Of a DNA stretch of 61,117 nucleotides, positions 41,097 through 50,634 are shown in pieces. This DNA comes from Oerskovia rustica (GTDB taxonomy: Bacteria > Actinomycetota > Actinomycetes > Actinomycetales > Cellulomonadaceae): NCBI RefSeq assembly GCF_014836555.1, contig NZ_JACSQQ010000008.1:76913-138029 (forward strand). The letters are read 5' to 3'. Both the position numbers and the translations under genes were made by a program. The notes beneath the pieces are model-generated. The model was not told the origin of the DNA, did not search any database, and worked only from the letters and a program-made list of their open reading frames with translations. Numbering within the stretch: the first letter of the stretch is position 1; every line of letters begins with the position of its first letter.

Positions 41097-42119
41097 TCAG
41101 CGGATCTTCTGGCCCGCGGAACGCAGCTGCTGCGACGCCTCGACGATGCGCTGAGCCATGCCGGCCTCGGCGAGCTTGCCCCAGGCACGCGGGTCGTAGG
41201 CCTTCTTGTTGCCCACCTCGCCGTCGATCTTCAGGACGCCGTCGTAGTTGCGGAACATGTGGTCGACGACCGGACGCGTGAACGCGTACTGCGTGTCCGT
41301 GTCGATGTTCATCTTGATGACGCCGTTGTCCACGGCCTCCGTGATCTCCTCGAGCGTCGAGCCCGAGCCACCGTGGAAGACGAGGTCGAACGGGTTCTCC
41401 TTGCCGATGGCGTCGCCGACGGCCTTCTGGATGTCCGCGAGGATCGACGGACGCAGCTTGACCGCACCCGGCTTGTAGACGCCGTGCACGTTGCCGAACG
41501 TGAGGGCCGTCAGGTAGCGGCCCTTCTCGCCCGCACCGAGAGCCTTGACCGTCGCGAGACCGTCCTCGACCGTCGTGTAGAGCTTGTCGTTGATCTCGGC
41601 CGTGTGGCCGTCCTCCTCGCCACCGACGACGCCGACCTCGATCTCGAGGATGGTGCGCGCGGCGACCGAGAGCTCGAGGAGCTCCTCGGCGATGATCAGG
41701 TTCTCGTCGAGCGGCACGGACGAGCCGTCCCACATGTGCGACTGGAAGGTGGGCAGGCCACCGTTCTTGACCTGCTCGGCCTCGATCGCGAGCAGCGGGC
41801 GGACCCAGGAGTCCAGGTTCTGCTTGGCGCAGTGGTCCGTGTGCAGGGCGATGGTGACGTCGTACTTCTTCGCGACCTCGGTCGCGTAGGCCGCGAGGGC
41901 GAGCGAACCGGTCACGCGGTCCTTGATCGTCGAGCCGGACGCGTACTCGGCGCCACCGACGGAGACCTGGATGATGCCGTCGGACTCGGCCTCGGCGAAG
42001 CCCTGAATGGCGGCGGTCACGGTCTGCGAGGACGTGATGTTGACGGCGGGGTAGGCGAACTTGCCTGCCTTCGCGCGGTCGATCATCTCGGCGTAGACCT
42101 CGGGGGTTGCGATAGCCAT
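41097..42119 (-). CDS. fba: class II fructose-bisphosphate aldolase
   Basis: Glycolytic/gluconeogenic aldolase, zinc-dependent class IIA. Of 340 residues, it has YPAVNITSSQTVTAAIQGFAEAES, the zinc motif ALHTDHCAKQNLDSW, the glutamate-rich EIEVGVVGGEEDGH, LTFGNVHGVYKPG, LVFHGGSGSTLEEI, and KMNIDTDTQYAFT. All metal ligands appear present. ATG at 42119 has GGAG upstream. Its leader contains the dyad CATGA/TCATG described separately. Confidence 0.96.
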   Translation of the reverse strand: MAIATPEVYAEMIDRAKAGKFAYPAVNITSSQTVTAAIQGFAEAESDGIIQVSVGGAEYASGSTIKDRVTGSLALAAYATEVAKKYDVTIALHTDHCAKQNLDSWVRPLLAIEAEQVKNGGLPTFQSHMWDGSSVPLDENLIIAEELLELSVAARTILEIEVGVVGGEEDGHTAEINDKLYTTVEDGLATVKALGAGEKGRYLTALTFGNVHGVYKPGAVKLRPSILADIQKAVGDAIGKENPFDLVFHGGSGSTLEEITEAVDNGVIKMNIDTDTQYAFTRPVVDHMFRNYDGVLKIDGEVGNKKAYDPRAWGKLAEAGMAQRIVEASQQLRSAGQKIR

Positions 42120-42183
42120 CTGCAGAACTCCAATGACGGAAGGAGGTGGGTGCCGACGACACTGCCGCGCGCCCTGTTATCCC

Positions 42184-42198
42184 CATGATTTTGTCATG
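42184..42198. promoter_or_regulatory. inverted repeat in the fba promoter region
   Basis: CATGA-TTTTG-TCATG, a 5-bp dyad in one of the few AT-rich patches nearby, 65-80 nt upstream of the fba ATG. It could be a regulator site or part of the promoter. Weak on its own. Confidence 0.3.
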
Positions 42199-42289
42199 GA
42201 TCCCTACCGGGGGTGTCGCCCGTCCCTCAGGTGGACGCTCGTCACCACGGGTTGGGACGTCTCACGGAGCAGGCTGCGGGGCCTACCCG

Positions 42290-43009
42290 TCAGGAGATCG
42301 TGAGGTGCTGCGTGACCCATGCGTGCATCGCGATCGCCGCCGCGGCGCCCGCGTTGATCGACCGCGTCGAGCCGTGCTGCGTGATGTGCAGGACGTCGCG
42401 GCTCGCCGCCCGCGCCTCGTCCGACAGGCCCGCGCTCTCCTGGCCGAACAGCAGCACGCACTCGGGCGGGAACGCGTACCCCTCGAGGGGGATCGAGCCC
42501 GGCACGTTGTCGATCCCGATGACGGGGATGCCCGCGCCGCCGCGGGCGTCCGCGGCCCAGGCCAGCAGGTCCTCGACCTGCGGGTGGTGGCTCACGTGCT
42601 GGTAGCGGTCCGTGACCATGGCGCCGCGACGGTTCCAGCGGCGACGCCCCACGATGTGCACCCCGGCCGCGTTGAACGCGTTCGCGGTGCGCACGACCGA
42701 GCCGATGTTGAGGTCGTGGCCCCAGTTCTCGATCGCGATGTGCAGGCGCCGGTCGTGCGGCCTGCGCGCGTCCATGTCCGCGACGACGGCCTCGACCGTC
42801 CAATAGCGGTACGCGTCCACGACGTTGCGGCGGTCGCCGTGCTCCAGGAGCTCGACGTCGTAGCGCGGGTCGGTCGGCCACGCGGCCCTACCGCCGGGCC
42901 AGGGGCCGACGCCCACCTCGACCTCGTCCTCGCCGCGGTGTGCGGGGGTGTCGGCGGTGTCCGCTCCCGGTGCGTCGGACGGCGTGCGGTGCGCGGAGGT
43001 CTCGGTCAC
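42290..43009 (-). CDS. SpoU/TrmH-family RNA 2'-O-methyltransferase
   Basis: A 239-residue SPOUT methyltransferase. The three SpoU motifs are present: IENWGHDLNIGSVVRTANAF (motif 1, Asn/Arg), VLLFGQESAGLSDEA (motif 2) and ITQHGSTRSINAGAAAAIAMHAW (motif 3). The N-terminal stretch of about 55 residues is polar and probably disordered. GTG at 43009 has GGGGAG nearby. The target RNA (tRNA or 23S rRNA) cannot be told from the sequence. Confidence 0.92.
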   Translation of the reverse strand: MTETSAHRTPSDAPGADTADTPAHRGEDEVEVGVGPWPGGRAAWPTDPRYDVELLEHGDRRNVVDAYRYWTVEAVVADMDARRPHDRRLHIAIENWGHDLNIGSVVRTANAFNAAGVHIVGRRRWNRRGAMVTDRYQHVSHHPQVEDLLAWAADARGGAGIPVIGIDNVPGSIPLEGYAFPPECVLLFGQESAGLSDEARAASRDVLHITQHGSTRSINAGAAAAIAMHAWVTQHLTIS

Positions 43010-43135
43010 CTCCCCATTCTCCCCGGCCCCGCTCGGTACCCGGGCCGGGCCGGGCCGGGCTATCCCCCCACGATGTTCACGGTCGCGCCACGTGGGTCCG
43101 GGCCCGCGCGACGGCGCGCCGACTACGCTGGGTGC

Positions 43136-44035
43136 GTGCTCACCGACCTGCTCACGTCCACGCTGCCCGACGCCACGGCCGCGCTCTCTGCCGTCGACGG
43201 GAGCCACGTGGTCGCCCTCGGGCCCGACTGGCTCGACGCGCGGAACATGATCAGCGGGTTCATCGAACGCTTCGGCGTCTACGCGGTGTTCGGCATCATC
43301 GCCGTGGTCTTCATCGAGACCGGTCTGCTGTTCCCGTTCCTGCCCGGTGACTCGCTGCTCTTCACCGCGGGCCTCCTGGTCGCACAGGACGAGCTGAACC
43401 TGTCGATCTGGCTCGTGTGCGGCATGATCTTCGCCGCCGCGTTCCTGGGGGACCAGCTCGCCTACCTGATCGGGAACAAGATCGGTCCGCGGCTCTTCAA
43501 GCCCGACGCCCGCGTCCTGAAGACCAAGTACATCGACCAGGCGCACGACTACTTCGAGCGCTTCGGCGGTCGCACGGTCATCCTCGCGCGGTTCGTCCCC
43601 TTCCTGCGGACGTTCGCCCCCGTCGCCGCCGGCATGAGCGGCATGCGCTACCGCACGTTCGTGGTCTACAACCTGATCGGCGCGTTCGTCTGGGGCGTCG
43701 GCGTGACGCTCCTCGGCTACTGGCTGGGCAACGTCCAGTTCGTCAACGACCACATCGAGACGATCCTCGTGCTCATCGTCGCGATCTCCGTGATCCCCGT
43801 CGTGATCGAGGTCCTGCGCGCCCGCCGGGAGTCCCGGCGGGTCAGGGCCGAGGGCACGGGCGCCCTGGTGGACGCCGCGACCGTCTCCGAGCTCGCCACC
43901 GCCTCTGCGACGCCCGCCACGGCGGCCAGCGGCGAGGCCGCTGCGGCCCCCGCAGACCCGAGCACCGCCCCGGCGTCGGGGCCCGAGACGTCGACGGGCA
44001 CCGTCGAGCACACCCCAGGAGAGGACCACCGATGA
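43136..44035 (+). CDS. DedA-family membrane protein
   Basis: A 299-residue integral membrane protein. DedA/SNARE-associated domain residues of about 40-215 include FIETGLLFPFLPGDSLLFTAGLL, FLGDQLAYLIGNKIG and the signature FGGRTVILARFVPFLRTFAPVAAGMSGM. DedA proteins act in lipid flipping and membrane homeostasis. A tail of about 75 residues rich in Ala, Thr and Pro follows. GTG at 43136 comes six bases after TACGCT, so it is probably leaderless. The stop overlaps the next ATG (ATGA). Confidence 0.92.
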   Translation: MLTDLLTSTLPDATAALSAVDGSHVVALGPDWLDARNMISGFIERFGVYAVFGIIAVVFIETGLLFPFLPGDSLLFTAGLLVAQDELNLSIWLVCGMIFAAAFLGDQLAYLIGNKIGPRLFKPDARVLKTKYIDQAHDYFERFGGRTVILARFVPFLRTFAPVAAGMSGMRYRTFVVYNLIGAFVWGVGVTLLGYWLGNVQFVNDHIETILVLIVAISVIPVVIEVLRARRESRRVRAEGTGALVDAATVSELATASATPATAASGEAAAAPADPSTAPASGPETSTGTVEHTPGEDHR

Positions 44036-44805
44036 CCCGCGTGATCGAGAGCTGGCTCACCGACATGGACGGCGTGCTCGTCCACGAGGGCCACGCCATC
44101 CCCGGCGCCCCGGAGTTCATCCGGGCCCTGCGGGACAAGGAGCGCCCGTTCCTCATCCTCACGAACAACTCGATCTTCACGGCCCGTGACCTGCGTGCGC
44201 GCCTCGCGACCTCGGGCATCGAGGTGCCCGAGGAGTCGATCTGGACGTCCGCGCTGGCCACGGCGCAGTTCCTGAGCGACCAGGTCCCGGGCGGCAGCGC
44301 GTACGCGATCGGCGAGGCGGGCCTCACGACGGCCCTCTACGAGGCCGGCTACACGCTCACCGAGTCCGACCCCGACTACGTGGTCCTCGGCGAGACGCGC
44401 ACCTACTCGTTCGAGGCCATCACCAAGGCCGTGCGCCTGATCCTGGGCGGCTCACGCTTCATCTGCACCAACCCGGACACGACCGGCCCCTCGCAGCAGG
44501 GGCCGCTGCCCGCCACGGGCGCGGTCGCGGCCATGATCACGGCAGCGACGGGGCGCGAGCCCTACTTCGTGGGCAAGCCCAACCCCATGATGTTCCGGTC
44601 CGCGCTCAACCGGATCGACGCGCACTCCGAGACGACCGCGATGATCGGCGACCGCATGGACACCGACGTCGTCGCGGGCATCGAGGCGGGGCTCTACACG
44701 TACCTCGTCATGACGGGCTCGACCAAGCTCCACGAGGTCGACACCTTCCCGTTCCGGCCCAGCAAGGTCGTCGACTCGATCGCGGACCTCGTCGACCGCA
44801 TCTGA
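44032..44805 (+). CDS. HAD-IIA family sugar phosphatase (NagD-like)
   Basis: A 257-residue HAD phosphatase. The nucleophile motif is WLTDMDGVLVHEG (DxD), motif II FLILTNNS, the C2A cap spans the middle, then VGKPNPMMFRSAL (Lys) and MIGDRMDTDVVAGIEAG (acidic motif). The fold matches NagD/AraL phosphatases acting on sugar or glycerol phosphates; the substrate is unknown. Its ATG overlaps the DedA stop. Confidence 0.93.
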   Translation: MTRVIESWLTDMDGVLVHEGHAIPGAPEFIRALRDKERPFLILTNNSIFTARDLRARLATSGIEVPEESIWTSALATAQFLSDQVPGGSAYAIGEAGLTTALYEAGYTLTESDPDYVVLGETRTYSFEAITKAVRLILGGSRFICTNPDTTGPSQQGPLPATGAVAAMITAATGREPYFVGKPNPMMFRSALNRIDAHSETTAMIGDRMDTDVVAGIEAGLYTYLVMTGSTKLHEVDTFPFRPSKVVDSIADLVDRI

Positions 44806-44902
44806 GCCGTCCTCCGGCAGGCGGCCCTGCTCGAGGGACGGCGTGCCGACCGGTGGTCCTGCCGCCCGTGGGCGACCCCGCCGCCCCTCCCCCGGACAGC
44901 GC

Positions 44903-44946
44903 ACCGCCCCGGCCCCCCGACCAGCTCGGGGTACTGGGGCGGCGGT
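44903..44946. terminator. terminator between convergent HAD phosphatase and usp
   Basis: CCGCCCC pairs GGGGCGG, with an inner CCCCGA/TCGGGG stem. It is 11 nt past the usp stop and about 100 nt past the phosphatase stop. Confidence 0.6.
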
Positions 44947-44957
44947 CCGTGGACGCC

Positions 44958-45347
44958 TCAGGCCTTGACCGCCAGGACCGGGCAGTTCGCCCGGAGGAGG
45001 ATCTGCTGAGGCGTCGAGCCGAGCACGAGCTTGCCCACCGGGGTCCGGCGACGCAGGCCGACGACGATGAGCTCGGCGGCGACCTCCTCCGCGACCTCGA
45101 GGACCACGTCGGCCGGCAGGGCGCCGGACTTCAGGTGGCGCACCTCGTGGCCGACCTGCGCCTCGTCGAGTATCTCGATGACGTGGGCCAGCTCGGCCTC
45201 GTCGGCCCACCGGGGGTCGACGAGCCGGTCCGCCCGGGTCGCGTTGACGATCACGACCTTCGACCCGAGCAGCGCGGCCGACCGGCCCGCTGAACGAGCG
45301 GTGGCGGTGCCGAGGTCGCCGGGCGCGTAGGCGAGGACGACGGTCAT
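44958..45347 (-). CDS. universal stress protein (UspA family)
   Basis: A 129-residue single Usp domain. The ATP-binding type motif G-2x-G-9x-G(S/T) is seen in VGLRRRTPVGKLVLGSTPQQILLRANCPVLAV. It starts TVVLAYAPGDLGTATARSA. Its ATG overlaps the tctA stop (TGATG), so it is the last gene of the tricarboxylate transporter operon, a placement common for Usp with tct genes in actinobacteria. Its role there is unknown. Confidence 0.9.
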   Translation of the reverse strand: MTVVLAYAPGDLGTATARSAGRSAALLGSKVVIVNATRADRLVDPRWADEAELAHVIEILDEAQVGHEVRHLKSGALPADVVLEVAEEVAAELIVVGLRRRTPVGKLVLGSTPQQILLRANCPVLAVKA

Positions 45348-46906
45348 CAGTTCACCTCCTGCGACTGGGATTCTTCACGAATCTCCTCGCCGAGCCGGGA
45401 CAGCTCGGCGTTGGCACGCTTCTCGCGGCTCTTGAGCCACAGGCCGAGGCCCACGATCACCAGGATCGAGACGTAGGCGGTGGCCGCGAACGGGCTCGTC
45501 ACGAGGTAGGAGAGGTCTCCCTGGCTGATGGTCAGGGAGCGCCTCAGGCGGTCCTCGGCCATGGGGCCGAGGATCATGCCGACCACCATGGGGGCCACGG
45601 GGTAGCCGTAGCGCCGCATGAAGAAGCCGACCACACCGATGACGAGCAGGATGAGCACGTCGATCGGGGAGAAGTTGAGCGCATAGGACCCGAGCGCCCC
45701 GAACAGCAGGATGCCCGCGTACAGGTAGTGCCGGGGGATCTGCAGGACCTTGACCCACATGCCGACGAGCGGCAGGTTCAGGACGATCAGCATGAGGTTG
45801 CCGACGTAGAGGCTCGCGATGAGCGCCCACACGAGCGACGACTGCGTCTGGAAGAGCATCGGACCCGGCTGGATCCCGTACGACTGGAACGCGACGATGA
45901 TGATGGCGGCGGTCGCCGTCGTGGGGAGCCCCAGGGTCAGGAGCGGGACGAGGACGCCCGAGGCCGCGGCGTTGTTCGCCGACTCCGGGCCTGCGACGCC
46001 CTCGATGGCGCCCTTGCCGAACTGGTCCTTGTGCTTGCCCGCGAGCTTGCGCTCGGTCGCGTACGACAGGAACGTCGCCACGTCGGCACCACCGGCCGGG
46101 ATGGTCCCGACGGGGAAGCCGATCGCGGTGCCGCGGAGCCAGGGCTTCCACGAGCGGCGCCAGTCCTCGGGCTTCATCCAGGAGCGCCACCCCTTCTCGA
46201 CCGGGATGACGTGCACCGGTCCGTGCCGCAGGCGAGAGGCGACGTAGAGCGCCTCGCCCACCGCGAACAGGCCCACGGCGACGATGACGACGCTGAGACC
46301 GTCGGCGAGGTTCGGGACGCCGAACGTGAAGCGCTGCTGCCCGGTCAGTGTGTCCGTGCCCATGAGCCCCAGGAACAGGCCGAGGGCCAGGGCGACCATG
46401 CCGCGCGAGACCGACTTGCCGAGGAGCGCTCCCACCGTGATGAAGGCGACGATCATGAGCGCGAAGTAGTCGGGTTCGCCGAGCTGGACCGCCCACTTCG
46501 CCATGACGGGTGCGACGAGCGTCAGGAGCACGGTCGCGATGGTGCCCGCGACGAACGACCCGATCGCGGCCGTGGCGAGCGCCGCGGCGCCGCGTCCGAG
46601 CCGAGCCATCTTGTGACCCTCGAGCGCGGTCACGATCGAGGCGGACTCGCCCGGGGTGTTCAGCAGGATCGAGGTCGTCGACCCGCCGTACATGCCGCCG
46701 TAATAGATGCCCGCGAACACGATGATCGCGGCCGTCGCGTCGAGCGAGTACGTCAGGGGAAGGAGCAGCGCGATGGTCATGGCGGGGCCGATGCCCGGCA
46801 GGACTCCGACCGCCGTCCCGATGAAGACGCCGAACAGCGCGTAGAGCAGGTACATGGGCTGCGCGACCGTCGCGAAGCCCTCCATCAGTGCGGAGAGGTT
46901 ATCCAC
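45347..46906 (-). CDS. tctA: tripartite tricarboxylate transporter, large permease TctA
   Basis: A 519-residue permease with about 12 membrane segments. Diagnostic parts are [28 protein letters not shown], the [20 protein letters not shown] signature, and [25 protein letters not shown]. The start is GTG at 46906, overlapping the tctB end by eight bases. It works with TctB and the binding lipoprotein TctC in secondary, ion-driven uptake of citrate-like di/tricarboxylates; the actual substrate is not readable. Confidence 0.95.
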   Translation of the reverse strand: MDNLSALMEGFATVAQPMYLLYALFGVFIGTAVGVLPGIGPAMTIALLLPLTYSLDATAAIIVFAGIYYGGMYGGSTTSILLNTPGESASIVTALEGHKMARLGRGAAALATAAIGSFVAGTIATVLLTLVAPVMAKWAVQLGEPDYFALMIVAFITVGALLGKSVSRGMVALALGLFLGLMGTDTLTGQQRFTFGVPNLADGLSVVIVAVGLFAVGEALYVASRLRHGPVHVIPVEKGWRSWMKPEDWRRSWKPWLRGTAIGFPVGTIPAGGADVATFLSYATERKLAGKHKDQFGKGAIEGVAGPESANNAAASGVLVPLLTLGLPTTATAAIIIVAFQSYGIQPGPMLFQTQSSLVWALIASLYVGNLMLIVLNLPLVGMWVKVLQIPRHYLYAGILLFGALGSYALNFSPIDVLILLVIGVVGFFMRRYGYPVAPMVVGMILGPMAEDRLRRSLTISQGDLSYLVTSPFAATAYVSILVIVGLGLWLKSREKRANAELSRLGEEIREESQSQEVN

Positions 46907-47573
46907 GGAACAAGCTCACCCCTTCGAGGAACGGGCCGGGGGGCAGCGACAGGCCGAGCAGTCCGCCGAAGACGAGCTGGATGACGAGCGCGAGGACGAC
47001 GGCGAGCGCGATCGCGCGCCACCACGGGCGGGCGCCGAGCACGATCGCCGACCCGCCGAAGAGCAGCGTCGCCGCCACCGGCCAGCCGGCGAGGTTGATC
47101 GTGTAGACGTGCGCCACGAAGATGACGCCGAGGAGCGCGACCGTCTTCCAGTCGGTCCTGACGTTCGGGTCGACGTCCTCGCCGTCGTCCTCCTCGCCGA
47201 ACTTCCCGCGCAGGAGCCCGATCAGCACGAGGACGCCCGAGATCAGCAGCAGGCCGCCGACGAGGTACGGGAAGGCGCGAGGGCCCATGGTTCCCGCCGA
47301 CCCCGGGACCACGATGGTCCCGGCGTCGACGATCACGAACACGCCGAGCGCCACGGTGACCCCGGCGACGACGTACTCGCCGATCCGCCGCCTGGGGGCC
47401 GCGGTGGTGTGCGCCGCAGCGGCCCCCGACGGCCCGGTCCCGCCGGTGAGCGGGACCTCTTCGGTCACCGGGTCCTGGCCGCGCGGGTCGGCGCGGCGGC
47501 CCGTGGCGACCTGGGGGGAGGCCCCGCCCGGTGCGGGGGATTCACCGGGCGGGCCGACAGAGGACGGGGACAT
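46899..47573 (-). CDS. tctB: tripartite tricarboxylate transporter, small permease TctB
   Basis: A 224-residue membrane protein. An N-terminal polar region of about 65 residues is followed by four hydrophobic segments ([54 protein letters not shown], and a fused [18 protein letters not shown]), typical of Tct[14 protein letters not shown] is the conserved TctB loop. ATG follows the tctC stop as TGACATG. The long cytoplasmic N-terminus is longer than usual. Confidence 0.9.
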   Translation of the reverse strand: MSPSSVGPPGESPAPGGASPQVATGRRADPRGQDPVTEEVPLTGGTGPSGAAAAHTTAAPRRRIGEYVVAGVTVALGVFVIVDAGTIVVPGSAGTMGPRAFPYLVGGLLLISGVLVLIGLLRGKFGEEDDGEDVDPNVRTDWKTVALLGVIFVAHVYTINLAGWPVAATLLFGGSAIVLGARPWWRAIALAVVLALVIQLVFGGLLGLSLPPGPFLEGVSLFRG

Positions 47574-47574
47574 G

Positions 47575-48648
47575 TCAGACGACCAGACCGATGTCCTGCA
47601 GGACCGCCTGGATGTCGGCGATGTTCTGCTGGAGGTAGTCGTCGAAGTCGGCGCCGGTGACGAACGCGTCCGCCCAGCCCTTCTCCTCGAGCGTGGCCTG
47701 CCACTCGTCGGACGCGTGGAGCTCCGTGAGGACGGCCTCGAGCGCGGCGCGCTCCTCGTCCGTGATGTCGGCGGGGGCGAGCACGCCACGCCAGTTGGTG
47801 AGGTCGAAGCCGTAGCCTGCGTCGTGGAGCGTGGGGACGTCGGGGAGAGCCTCGACCTTCTCGGGGCTCGTGACCGCGAGCGCGCGGACCGTGCCCGCGT
47901 TGACCTGCTCGACGTACTCGCCCACGCCGGAGATGCCGGCGCTGACCTTGTTGCCCAGGAGGGCGGCGAGGGACTCGCCCCCGCCCGAGTACGCGACGTA
48001 GTTGAGCGTGTCGACGAGCTTCTCCGACGGGACACCGGCCTGCTTGAGGAGCATCCCCGCGAGGATGTGGTCCGCGCCGCCTGCCGACCCACCGGTGACG
48101 GTGACGTCCTTGCCGTTGGCGACGATGTCGTCCACGAGCTCCTTGAGCGTCGTGTACTTGGACTCGGCCGGCACGACGATGACGAGCGGCTCCTCCGTGA
48201 GGCGCGCGATCGGCGTCGTGTCCTCGATGCGGGCCTGGGACTTGTTGGTCTCGACCGCACCGACCATGACGAGCCCGGTGACCATGAGGGTGTTGGGCTC
48301 CGTGACGTTCGCGAGAGACGCCAGGCCGACGGTCCCGCCCGCACCGCCCACGTTGGTCACGTTGATGGTCTTCGCCAGCCCGGTGGCCTGCAGCTCCTTC
48401 TGGAGCGCGCGGCCCGTCTGGTCCCAGCCACCGCCGGGGTCTGCGGGGACGATGATGTCGAGCGAGGCCAGGCCGACCGCGGCGGGCTTGTCGCTGCCCT
48501 CGGCAGCCGGGGCCTCGTCACCCGAGGCGAGTCCTGCGCAGGCGCTGAGGGCGAGGGCGAGGCTCGTGAGTGCTGCTGCGCCGACCAGGCGGCGACGCCC
48601 CGGCCGGCTGGTGCTGTGCCCGCTGCGCGGGCTGACGACGGATGCCAT
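47575..48648 (-). CDS. tctC: tripartite tricarboxylate transporter substrate-binding lipoprotein TctC
   Basis: A 357-residue Bug-type binding protein. The signal GRRRLVGAAALTSLALALSAC has a lipobox LSAC (Cys37) and an RRR that could allow Tat export. The mature part has LDIIVPADPGGGWDQTGRALQKEL, NVGGAGGTVGLASLA, VTGGSAGGADHILAGMLLKQAG and AGISGVGEYVEQVNAGTVRALAVTSP. ATG at 48648 has AAGGAGGAG. It is the first gene of tctCBA-usp and is divergent from a CitA-type kinase that probably senses the same ligand. Confidence 0.94.
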   Translation of the reverse strand: MASVVSPRSGHSTSRPGRRRLVGAAALTSLALALSACAGLASGDEAPAAEGSDKPAAVGLASLDIIVPADPGGGWDQTGRALQKELQATGLAKTINVTNVGGAGGTVGLASLANVTEPNTLMVTGLVMVGAVETNKSQARIEDTTPIARLTEEPLVIVVPAESKYTTLKELVDDIVANGKDVTVTGGSAGGADHILAGMLLKQAGVPSEKLVDTLNYVAYSGGGESLAALLGNKVSAGISGVGEYVEQVNAGTVRALAVTSPEKVEALPDVPTLHDAGYGFDLTNWRGVLAPADITDEERAALEAVLTELHASDEWQATLEEKGWADAFVTGADFDDYLQQNIADIQAVLQDIGLVV

Positions 48649-48753
48649 TTCTCCTCCTTGAGCAGGCCTCGCGACGTCGTGGTCCCGGGCCGTTGGTGTG
48701 CAGCGGAGCCTAGGAGCGCAGAGGTGGTGCGTGGTCTCTGAGGTCGTAATGGA

Positions 48754-48771
48754 CGTTGTGGTCGTTGTGGT
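48754..48771. repeat. tandem CGTTGTGGT repeat in the tctC/kinase promoter region
   Basis: Two perfect adjacent copies of the 9-mer CGTTGTGGT (48754-48762, 48763-48771) in the 213-nt divergent gap. Tandem 9-10 bp direct repeats are a usual binding pattern for response-regulator dimers, so this may be the site of the CitB-like regulator (inference). Confidence 0.45.
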
Positions 48772-48861
48772 CAGGTGAATTTCCGGCGCCAGGTCACGGG
48801 TACGTCTCGGTTCTGCGTCCGGGTGGCGGACCGCCCCTGTGGCCTGGGGCACACTGGTCCG

Positions 48862-50634
48862 GTGGGATGGGCAATGCCGCTCAGGGTTCAGCTGCTCCTG
48901 CTGCAGGTCGTCATCGTCCTCGCCGTGGTCTCGGCCGCCGGCGTGGTCGCCGGGACCCTGCAGGAGCGGCAGCTTCGTGACGCGTACCTGGATCGGATGA
49001 CCGGGGTCGCACAGTCCGTCGCGGGGCTGCCTGCCATCAGGGACGCGCTGGGCTCGGCCGACCCGTCAGCCACCATCCAGCCCATCGCCGAGGTCATCCG
49101 CGAGGCCTCCGACGTGACCTACGTCGTCGTGACCGACGACGAGGGCATCCGCATGTCCCACCCCACGGCGGAACGCATAGGGGAACGTGTGTCCACCGAC
49201 CCCTCCGTCCCCCTGTCCGGGGGGACCTACATCGGGACCCAGACGGGCACCCTGGGCGAGTCGTGGCGCGTCAAGGTACCCATCTACGACGAGTCGGGGC
49301 GGGCCGTCATCGGGGCCGCGTCGGTCGGCATCCTCGAGTCGCAGCTCCACGCGGACTTCCGCGAGGACCTGGACGGTCTGCTCCTCGCGCTGGGCACCGC
49401 TGCAGCGGGCGGGGTCGTGTGCGCCTGGTGGGTCACGCAGCTGGTCCGCCGCAGGATCTACCGGCTCGAGCCGGAGGAGATCGCGTCCCTGCTCGAGACG
49501 CGTGACGCGATGCTCCACGGCATCAGCGAGGGCGTCGTGGCCCTGGACCGCACCGGACGGGTCGCCCTCGTGAACGACGAGGCACGCCGCCTCCTGGGGC
49601 TGGGGCCCGGCGAGGCACCGGTCGGCTCGCTCGCGACCGACGTGCTCGACGGCCAGCTCCTGGAGCTCGCCGACCGGCCCGGCGACCACTCGAGCGGCGA
49701 GCTGCTCCTCGCGGGCGAACGCGTGCTCCTGGCCCGCGCCAACCCGGCGACGGTCGACGGGCGGGCAGTGGGCGCGGTGCTCGTCCTGCGCGACCACACC
49801 GAGCTGCACGCCCTCCTGCAGGACCTCGACGGCGCCCGCGACCTGACCGACGCGCTGCGCGCGCAGTCGCACGAGTTCGCCAACAAGCTGCACGTCGTCT
49901 CGGGGCTCCTCGAGCTGGGGCAGCACGTCGAGGCCGTCGCCTTCATCGAGCGCGCCGGGCACGGCGGGCTCCTCACGGCGAGCGTGATCGCCCCGGGCGT
50001 CCACAGCCCGCAGGTCGCGGCCCTGCTCCTGGCCAAGGCGACCACTGCGCGCGAGCGCGGGATCGACCTCGAGGTCGACCCCTGCTCGGTGCTCGACGCC
50101 CCCGACTCCCCCGACGCGACGGCCCTCCAGCAGGACGTCCTGACGATCCTCGGCAACGCGATCGACAACGCGATCGACGCGGCGGGCCCCGGCGGGACGG
50201 TCCAGGTCCTCGTCCAGGAGGACGACGAGGAGGTCGCCGTCCTCGTCGACGACGACGGCCCGGGCGTCCCGACGGCGTTGCGCGCCGCGGTCTTCCGGCC
50301 CGGCTTCAGCACCAAGCACGCGGGAGCGCAGCCGCCCCGGTCCGTCCGCCGGGTGCCGCGTGCCGGCACGTCGTCGTCACCCCGGTGGGACGCCCTCCGG
50401 CACGACGACGCCCCCGCACCTCTGCTCCAGCCGACGCCAGGTTCCGACGCGGGAACCGCGCGCGGCATCGGGCTCGCCCTCGTGCGACGGATCGTCGCCC
50501 GACGGGGCGGGACCGTCGGCTTCACGACCTCACCGCTCGGCGGCGCGCGCCTCACGCTGACGCTGCCCGTGCGCTCCTCCGCGGCCCTCTCGGGGGCCGC
50601 GCTCGACCGACTCACCGGGACGGTGCACCGATGA
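48862..50634 (+). CDS. CitA/DctS-type sensor histidine kinase
   Basis: A membrane sensor of about 590 residues. TM1 (VQLLLLQVVIVLAVVSAAGVV) is near residue 10; an extracytoplasmic PAS-like domain with SDVTYVVVTDDEGIRMSHP and IGAASVGILES follows; TM2 (LLLALGTAAAGGVVCAWWV) is near 175; then a cytoplasmic PAS (MLHGISEGVVALDRTGRVALVNDEARRLLG), the phosphoacceptor LRAQSHEFANKLHVVSGLLELG, and HATPase with ILGNAIDNAIDAA, VDDDGPGVP and RGIGLALVRRIV. Between FRPGFSTK and RGIGLALV an Arg/Pro-rich insert of about 55 residues expands the ATP lid. The start may be GTG 48862 (CACACT box before it) or ATG 48874. It is coupled to the regulator by ATGA. Confidence 0.9.
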   Translation: MGWAMPLRVQLLLLQVVIVLAVVSAAGVVAGTLQERQLRDAYLDRMTGVAQSVAGLPAIRDALGSADPSATIQPIAEVIREASDVTYVVVTDDEGIRMSHPTAERIGERVSTDPSVPLSGGTYIGTQTGTLGESWRVKVPIYDESGRAVIGAASVGILESQLHADFREDLDGLLLALGTAAAGGVVCAWWVTQLVRRRIYRLEPEEIASLLETRDAMLHGISEGVVALDRTGRVALVNDEARRLLGLGPGEAPVGSLATDVLDGQLLELADRPGDHSSGELLLAGERVLLARANPATVDGRAVGAVLVLRDHTELHALLQDLDGARDLTDALRAQSHEFANKLHVVSGLLELGQHVEAVAFIERAGHGGLLTASVIAPGVHSPQVAALLLAKATTARERGIDLEVDPCSVLDAPDSPDATALQQDVLTILGNAIDNAIDAAGPGGTVQVLVQEDDEEVAVLVDDDGPGVPTALRAAVFRPGFSTKHAGAQPPRSVRRVPRAGTSSSPRWDALRHDDAPAPLLQPTPGSDAGTARGIGLALVRRIVARRGGTVGFTTSPLGGARLTLTLPVRSSAALSGAALDRLTGTVHR

